Below, piece by piece: positions 6,885 to 10,000 of a stretch of DNA of 10,000 bases. Position 1 is the first letter of the stretch; each line of letters begins with the position of its first letter. Source of the stretch: Thiobacillus sp. GTDB taxonomy: Bacteria; Pseudomonadota; Gammaproteobacteria; Burkholderiales; Thiobacillaceae. Location of the stretch: contig JAIWOL010000124.1 of assembly GCA_020216925.1 (NCBI GenBank), positions 1-10,000 of the forward strand, written 5' to 3'. Below the pieces are notes generated by a model, which was not told the origin of the DNA, searched no databases, and saw only the letters and a list, made by a program, of their open reading frames with translations. The position numbers and the translations under genes were made by a program.

Positions 6885-7798
6885 TCGTTTGTTTCCGGCG
6901 CGGGCGCCTCAGCCTGCGACCATGGCTTGGCTCGCGCTGCGAGCAGCATCGCCGCCCGCGTTGCCGGCGTCTCCAGACTGATCCTTCCCAGCGCCCCGCT
7001 CCTGAAATCAGTCAGCAGCAGATTCGCGGCTTTCTCCAGGTCGGGTTCGCCGCCGCGCCCCTGGCGCAGGCAGCCGCGCTTTTTCGCCACGGCCTCGACG
7101 ACGCCGATGGGATCGAGTCCGTCGAGTTTCAGCTGGTAGCGTTCGATCAGGTTTTGCGGATAGCGCGCAAGCAATATTCCGGCAAGAAACTCCGCCACCG
7201 CTTCGTCAATCACCGCGTTGCGACCGATGGCGTGGCACGCCGCCAGCATGTAGCCGTCGGCATCGTGCTCGATCTTCGGCCACATCAGCCCGGGGGTGTC
7301 GATCAGGGTCAGGCGCGGCGTCAGCAGGATGCGCTGCTGCGACTTGGTCACCGCAGGCTCGTCACCGACCCTGGCGACTTTTTTCTTCACCAGCGCGTTC
7401 ATCAGGGTCGATTTGCCGACGTTGGGGATGCCCATGATCATGAGCCGCAGCGGTTTGAAGTTGTCGTCGCGATGCGGCGCAAGTTTCTGCGCCAGTGCGG
7501 GCAGCTTCGCCACATCGCTGGCTTTTTTGGCGGAGAGGGCCACGGCCTTCACGCCGGGCCGGTTTTCGAAATATGCGATCCAGGCAGCGGTGGCGGCGGG
7601 ATCGGCAAGGTCGGTCTTGTTCAGCACCTTGAGACAGGGGCGTTGCCGGTGCGCGCGCAGCTCATGAATCATCGGGTTGCTGCCGGCTTCGGGCACGCGG
7701 GCGTCGAGCATCTCGATCACCACGTCGGCGTCGGCCAGGGTTTCCGCCGCCTTTTTGCGGGCGGCGGTCATGTGACCGGGGAACCATTGAATCGCCAT
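6875..7798 (-). CDS. rbgA: Ribosome biogenesis GTPase RbgA/YlqF
   Basis: RbgA is a GTPase needed late in assembly of the large ribosomal subunit in the organisms studied (YlqF of Bacillus subtilis). The 307-residue protein shows the circularly permuted GTPase order: G4 NKTD at 60-63, G5 SAKK at 89-92, G1 GIPNVGKST at 123-131, G2 threonine at about T151, G3 DTPG at 167-170. The N-terminus MAIQWFPGHMTAARK and DVVIEMLDARVPEAGSNP are hallmarks of this subfamily, and a helical C-terminal domain follows. The ATG at 7796-7798 matches the family start, though no strong Shine-Dalgarno is visible. The start is 11 bp after the aspA stop, so the two are probably one transcript. Its stop overlaps the convergent pgl gene by 10 bp. 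The C-terminal tail is rich in Pro, Ala and Glu. Confidence 0.94.
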   Translation of the reverse strand: MAIQWFPGHMTAARKKAAETLADADVVIEMLDARVPEAGSNPMIHELRAHRQRPCLKVLNKTDLADPAATAAWIAYFENRPGVKAVALSAKKASDVAKLPALAQKLAPHRDDNFKPLRLMIMGIPNVGKSTLMNALVKKKVARVGDEPAVTKSQQRILLTPRLTLIDTPGLMWPKIEHDADGYMLAACHAIGRNAVIDEAVAEFLAGILLARYPQNLIERYQLKLDGLDPIGVVEAVAKKRGCLRQGRGGEPDLEKAANLLLTDFRSGALGRISLETPATRAAMLLAARAKPWSQAEAPAPETNDQS

Positions 7799-7809
7799 GG
7801 CGTGCGCCG

Positions 7810-9213
7810 TCAGCCGGCGCCGCCGCCCGACCCGATGCCGTGGGCGGCGGCGAGCACCAGCGCATCGAACGCGGCGGCGTCCATGAGACCCTTCGCGGCG
7901 ACGATCTCGCGTACAGGCCGACCGGTCTTTTCCGATTCCTTCGCCACTTCCGCCGCCGCCGCGTAGCCGATCTGCGTATTCAGCAGGGTGGCGAGCGCGA
8001 CGCTCTGGTGGATGAAGAACGCGCAGCGCTCGCGGTTGACGATGATGCCCTTGAGGTTTTTCTCGGTGGCGGCGTTCATCGCGTTCGTCAGCCAGTCCAT
8101 CGCGTCGAACAGCGCGGAGCCGAGCGCGGGCATCATCACGTTCAGTTCCATTTGCCCGGCCTGCACCATATAGGCCACGGCCGCGTCCTGCCCCAGCACC
8201 TGGAAGCAGACCTGGTTGAGCATTTCGAACATCACCGGGTTGACCTTGCCGGGCATGATGGAAGAGCCCGGCTGCACCGGCGGCAACTGGATTTCGCCCA
8301 GGCCCGTGCGCGGACCGGACGCCAGCAGGCGCAGGTCGTTGGAAATGCGCGTGAGCTCCAGCGCGAGGTTGCGGATTTCGCCGGACAGCCGCGCCAGGTC
8401 GTTCATCGACTGCATCTGCGCCACGAGCTGGCCGACCCGGATGGGTTCGCCGGTCAGCGTGGCGAGCTCGACGGCGACCTTGGCCGGGTAGTCCGGCGAG
8501 GTGTTGAGTCCGGTGCCGGCGGCCGAGCCGCCCAGACCAATCTCGGCGAGCGCCGGGCGCACGGCCTCGAGGCTGGCTGCACAGCGGGCGAGCGTCCAGG
8601 CGTAGCCGGCGAATTCCTGGCCCAGCGTGGTCGGCACGGCGTCCTGCAAATGGGTACGACCGGATTTGACCGTATCTTTCTCGCGCTCGGCCAAACGGGC
8701 GAATTCGGCGGCCATGGCATGAATCGCAGCGACGAGGCGCGGCAGCTTGGCCAGCACGGCGAGCCGGATGGCCGTGGGGATGGTGTCGTTGGTCGATTGC
8801 CCCATGTTGACGTCGTCGTTGGGGTTGACCGGCTGGTACGCGCCTTTTTTGCCGCCCAGCGCGACGTTGGCGAGATTGGCGATGACCTCGTTGGTGTTCA
8901 TGTTGTGGCTGGTGCCGGCGCCGGCCTGGAAACGGTCGACGACGAACTGGTCGAGAAACTCGCCGGCGAGTATGCGTTTGCAGGCGGCAACGATGGCGTC
9001 GCGCTTTTGCTCGGAGAGCCAGCCGGGCTGGCAGTTGGCGCGCGCGGCGGCAAGCTTGATTTGTACATGTGCCAGTACGAAATCCCTATCCGGACGGCGG
9101 CCGGAAATGGGAAAATTGGCCACCGCGCGCGCTGTCTGGGCACCGTACCAGGCGTTCTCGGGAACCCGGACTTCGCCGAGCGAGTCTTTCTCGATGCGCA
9201 TCTCGTTCATCAT
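7810..9213 (-). CDS. aspA: Aspartate ammonia-lyase (aspartase/fumarase superfamily)
   Basis: Aspartase reversibly splits L-aspartate into fumarate and ammonia. The 467-residue length is normal. Family blocks: VPENAWYGAQTARAVANFPIS at 17-37, FQAGAGTSHNMNTNEVIAN at 95-113, NPNDDVNMGQSTND at 130-143, SGRTHLQDAVP at 184-194 with H188, and the superfamily signature GSSIMPGKVN at 316-325 with the mobile-loop serine S318 and K323. Aspartase is preferred over class II fumarase because of QAGAGTS (not QSGSGTQ), QSTND (not QSSND), RTHLQDAVP (not RTHTQDATP), NPVMFE (not NPTQCE) and the VQAGQMELNVM block. A sister activity within the superfamily cannot be excluded. I chose ATG 9213; ATG 9210 and ATG 9201 are alternatives, and AAGGTAGG on the minus strand (9226-9233) is a possible, slightly distant ribosome binding site. 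The tail ends in an unusual Gly-rich GIGSGGGAG. rbgA follows 11 bp later. Confidence 0.8.
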   Translation of the reverse strand: MMNEMRIEKDSLGEVRVPENAWYGAQTARAVANFPISGRRPDRDFVLAHVQIKLAAARANCQPGWLSEQKRDAIVAACKRILAGEFLDQFVVDRFQAGAGTSHNMNTNEVIANLANVALGGKKGAYQPVNPNDDVNMGQSTNDTIPTAIRLAVLAKLPRLVAAIHAMAAEFARLAEREKDTVKSGRTHLQDAVPTTLGQEFAGYAWTLARCAASLEAVRPALAEIGLGGSAAGTGLNTSPDYPAKVAVELATLTGEPIRVGQLVAQMQSMNDLARLSGEIRNLALELTRISNDLRLLASGPRTGLGEIQLPPVQPGSSIMPGKVNPVMFEMLNQVCFQVLGQDAAVAYMVQAGQMELNVMMPALGSALFDAMDWLTNAMNAATEKNLKGIIVNRERCAFFIHQSVALATLLNTQIGYAAAAEVAKESEKTGRPVREIVAAKGLMDAAAFDALVLAAAHGIGSGGGAG

Positions 9214-9222
9214 GGAAAACCA

Positions 9223-9717
9223 ATGCCTACCTTGCAAAAAAAACGATTTTATCCGATGTGGTTTGCTGCCCTGCTGCTGTTGTCGGGCAGCTCATGGGGT
9301 CAGGCAGAAGGTTTCCAGCTCACCGACACCCATGGCAAAGTCCACTCGCTGGCGGGATACAAGGGGAAATGGGTTCTCGTGAACTATTGGGCTACCTGGT
9401 GCCCGCCGTGCCTGGAAGAAATTCCCGACCTCATCGCGCTGCACGAAAACAAGAAAAACAACCTGGCCGTCATTGGCGTGGCCATCGATTACCGCAGTTC
9501 GAAGCAGGTGACGGATTTTGCTGACAGCATGCTGGTGAACTACCCCATCGTGCTCGGCACGGCCAAGGTGGTGAACCAGATCGGGCCGGTGCAGGGCTTG
9601 CCTGCCACCTATCTGTTCAACCCGGAAGGCAGGATGGTGGCGCAACAGGTTGGCCCGATCACCCGGGAAGCAGTACAAAAATACATTGCCAGTCAGCCGG
9701 TGCGTCAGAAAAAATAA
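9223..9717 (+). CDS. TlpA/ResA-like exported thioredoxin-family protein
   Basis: The 164-residue protein starts with a signal peptide or anchor: basic KKR at 6-8, a hydrophobic core WFAALLLLSGSSWG at 13-26 and a probable cleavage after GQA (residue 28). The mature part is a TlpA-like thioredoxin fold: FQLTDTHGKVHSLAGYKGKWVLVNYW at about 31-56, the redox motif WCPPC at 59-63 (C60, C63), IGVAIDYR, and the cis-proline region GLPATYLFNPEGRMVAQQVG. Proteins of this type usually act as reductants in the periplasm, for example in cytochrome c maturation or other disulfide reduction; the target here is unknown. ATG 9223 has a weak GGA 6 nt upstream; ATG 9256 would also leave a hydrophobic segment but lose the basic n-region. 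The start codon is only 9 bp from the divergent aspA start. A second thioredoxin-like gene follows after 27 bp. Confidence 0.9.
   Translation: MPTLQKKRFYPMWFAALLLLSGSSWGQAEGFQLTDTHGKVHSLAGYKGKWVLVNYWATWCPPCLEEIPDLIALHENKKNNLAVIGVAIDYRSSKQVTDFADSMLVNYPIVLGTAKVVNQIGPVQGLPATYLFNPEGRMVAQQVGPITREAVQKYIASQPVRQKK
9246..9251 (-). promoter_or_regulatory. Possible -10 box for aspA
   Basis: On the minus strand, TAAAAT (one mismatch to the consensus -10) lies 32 bp before the aspA ATG, a plausible spacing for a short leader. No recognisable -35 box is found at 16-18 bp, so this is only a candidate. It would lie inside the tlpA signal-peptide codons. Confidence 0.25.
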
Positions 9718-9744
9718 GTTCAGCCAGGATTCGGGGGAATGCCC

Positions 9745-10000
9745 ATGCGCTCGTTTTTGCTCGCTGTCGTCATGCTCTTCGCGCTGCCCGCCTGGGCGGA
9801 AACGCGCGATCCCGCCACGCACTTCTTTCAGCCCAAGTTCGGGGATTTGCAGGCAGACCTGAGCGAAGCGAAGAAACAGGGCAAGAAAGGCATCTTCCTG
9901 TTTTTTGAAATGGACGACTGCCCATTCTGCGCGCGCATGAAGTCCACCATCCTCAATCAGGCCGACGTGCAGGACGCCTACCGGGCAAATTTCCTGCTCT
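9745..10000 (+). CDS. Exported thioredoxin-like protein with CPFC motif (truncated at window edge)
   Basis: The first 85 codons are visible and the gene continues beyond the window. A clear signal peptide MRSFLLAVVMLFALPAWA, with cleavage expected after AWA (residue 18), is followed by a mature start ETRDPATHFFQPKFGDLQADL. The segment KKGIFLFFEMDDCPFCARMKST carries a redox-type CPFC pair in a thioredoxin fold and resembles the thioredoxin_2/SoxW-like group of periplasmic thiol proteins. Exact subfamily and partner cannot be decided from the fragment. ATG 9745 is preferred because GGGGA (9734-9738) lies 6 nt upstream; the in-frame ATG at 9739 would be too close to it. The 27-bp gap after the TlpA-like gene suggests one operon for periplasmic thiol-disulfide chemistry. 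Confidence 0.82.
   Translation, partial: MRSFLLAVVMLFALPAWAETRDPATHFFQPKFGDLQADLSEAKKQGKKGIFLFFEMDDCPFCARMKSTILNQADVQDAYRANFLL

Noticed and set aside
7810..9213. Class II fumarase (FumC) as the identity of the lyase
   Set aside because: The diagnostic blocks (QAGAGTS, QSTND, RTHLQDAVP) follow aspartases rather than fumarases, although the shared GSSIMPGKVN signature fits both.
7840..9222. Upstream extension of the TlpA-like frame, 461 more codons on the plus strand
   Set aside because: The extension is antisense to aspA and has no family resemblance; only the part from 9223 on is a thioredoxin-like protein with a signal peptide.

Overview
The window is a stretch of ordinary, densely packed chromosome from a GC-rich Gram-negative bacterium. 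By protein style and gene order (thiS-thiG-trmB, a short-form gnd next to zwf and pgl, a DUF1631-type protein, a TlpA-like thioredoxin) it looks betaproteobacterial, perhaps Nitrosomonadales (Methylophilaceae, Thiobacillaceae and relatives). This placement is inference from protein resemblance and was not tested by a search. I see no phage, insertion sequence, CRISPR array or obvious transferred island.

Layout: (1) 1-1027, minus strand: the first 342 codons of a DUF1631-like protein of unknown function that runs off the left edge. Directly upstream on the same strand is a complete tRNA-Gly(CCC) gene (1073-1146) with a recognisable promoter. (2) 1198-3585, plus strand: thiS and thiG (thiazole part of thiamine synthesis), trmB (tRNA m7G46 methyltransferase) and a MarC-family membrane protein. 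The marC start lies in a perfect 11-bp hairpin. (3) 3722-6884, plus strand: gnd, zwf and pgl, all three enzymes of the oxidative branch of the pentose phosphate pathway, giving glucose-6-phosphate to ribulose-5-phosphate with NAD(P)H. (4) 6875-9213, minus strand: an aspartase-type lyase (aspA) followed by the ribosome-assembly GTPase rbgA/ylqF, whose end overlaps the end of pgl. (5) 9223-10000, plus strand: two successive exported thioredoxin-fold proteins, a TlpA-like one and a second with a CPFC motif, truncated by the right edge.

The gnd-zwf-pgl set is the clearest functional unit: Zwf makes 6-phosphogluconolactone, Pgl hydrolyses it, and Gnd oxidatively decarboxylates 6-phosphogluconate. 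The two exported thioredoxin-like proteins probably act together in periplasmic thiol chemistry. ThiS and ThiG act in one reaction; trmB is a co-directional passenger. I found no convincing new system. The best leads for a second look are the hairpin at the marC start, the nearly abutting divergent starts of aspA and tlpA, and variant cofactor-site residues in Zwf and Gnd.
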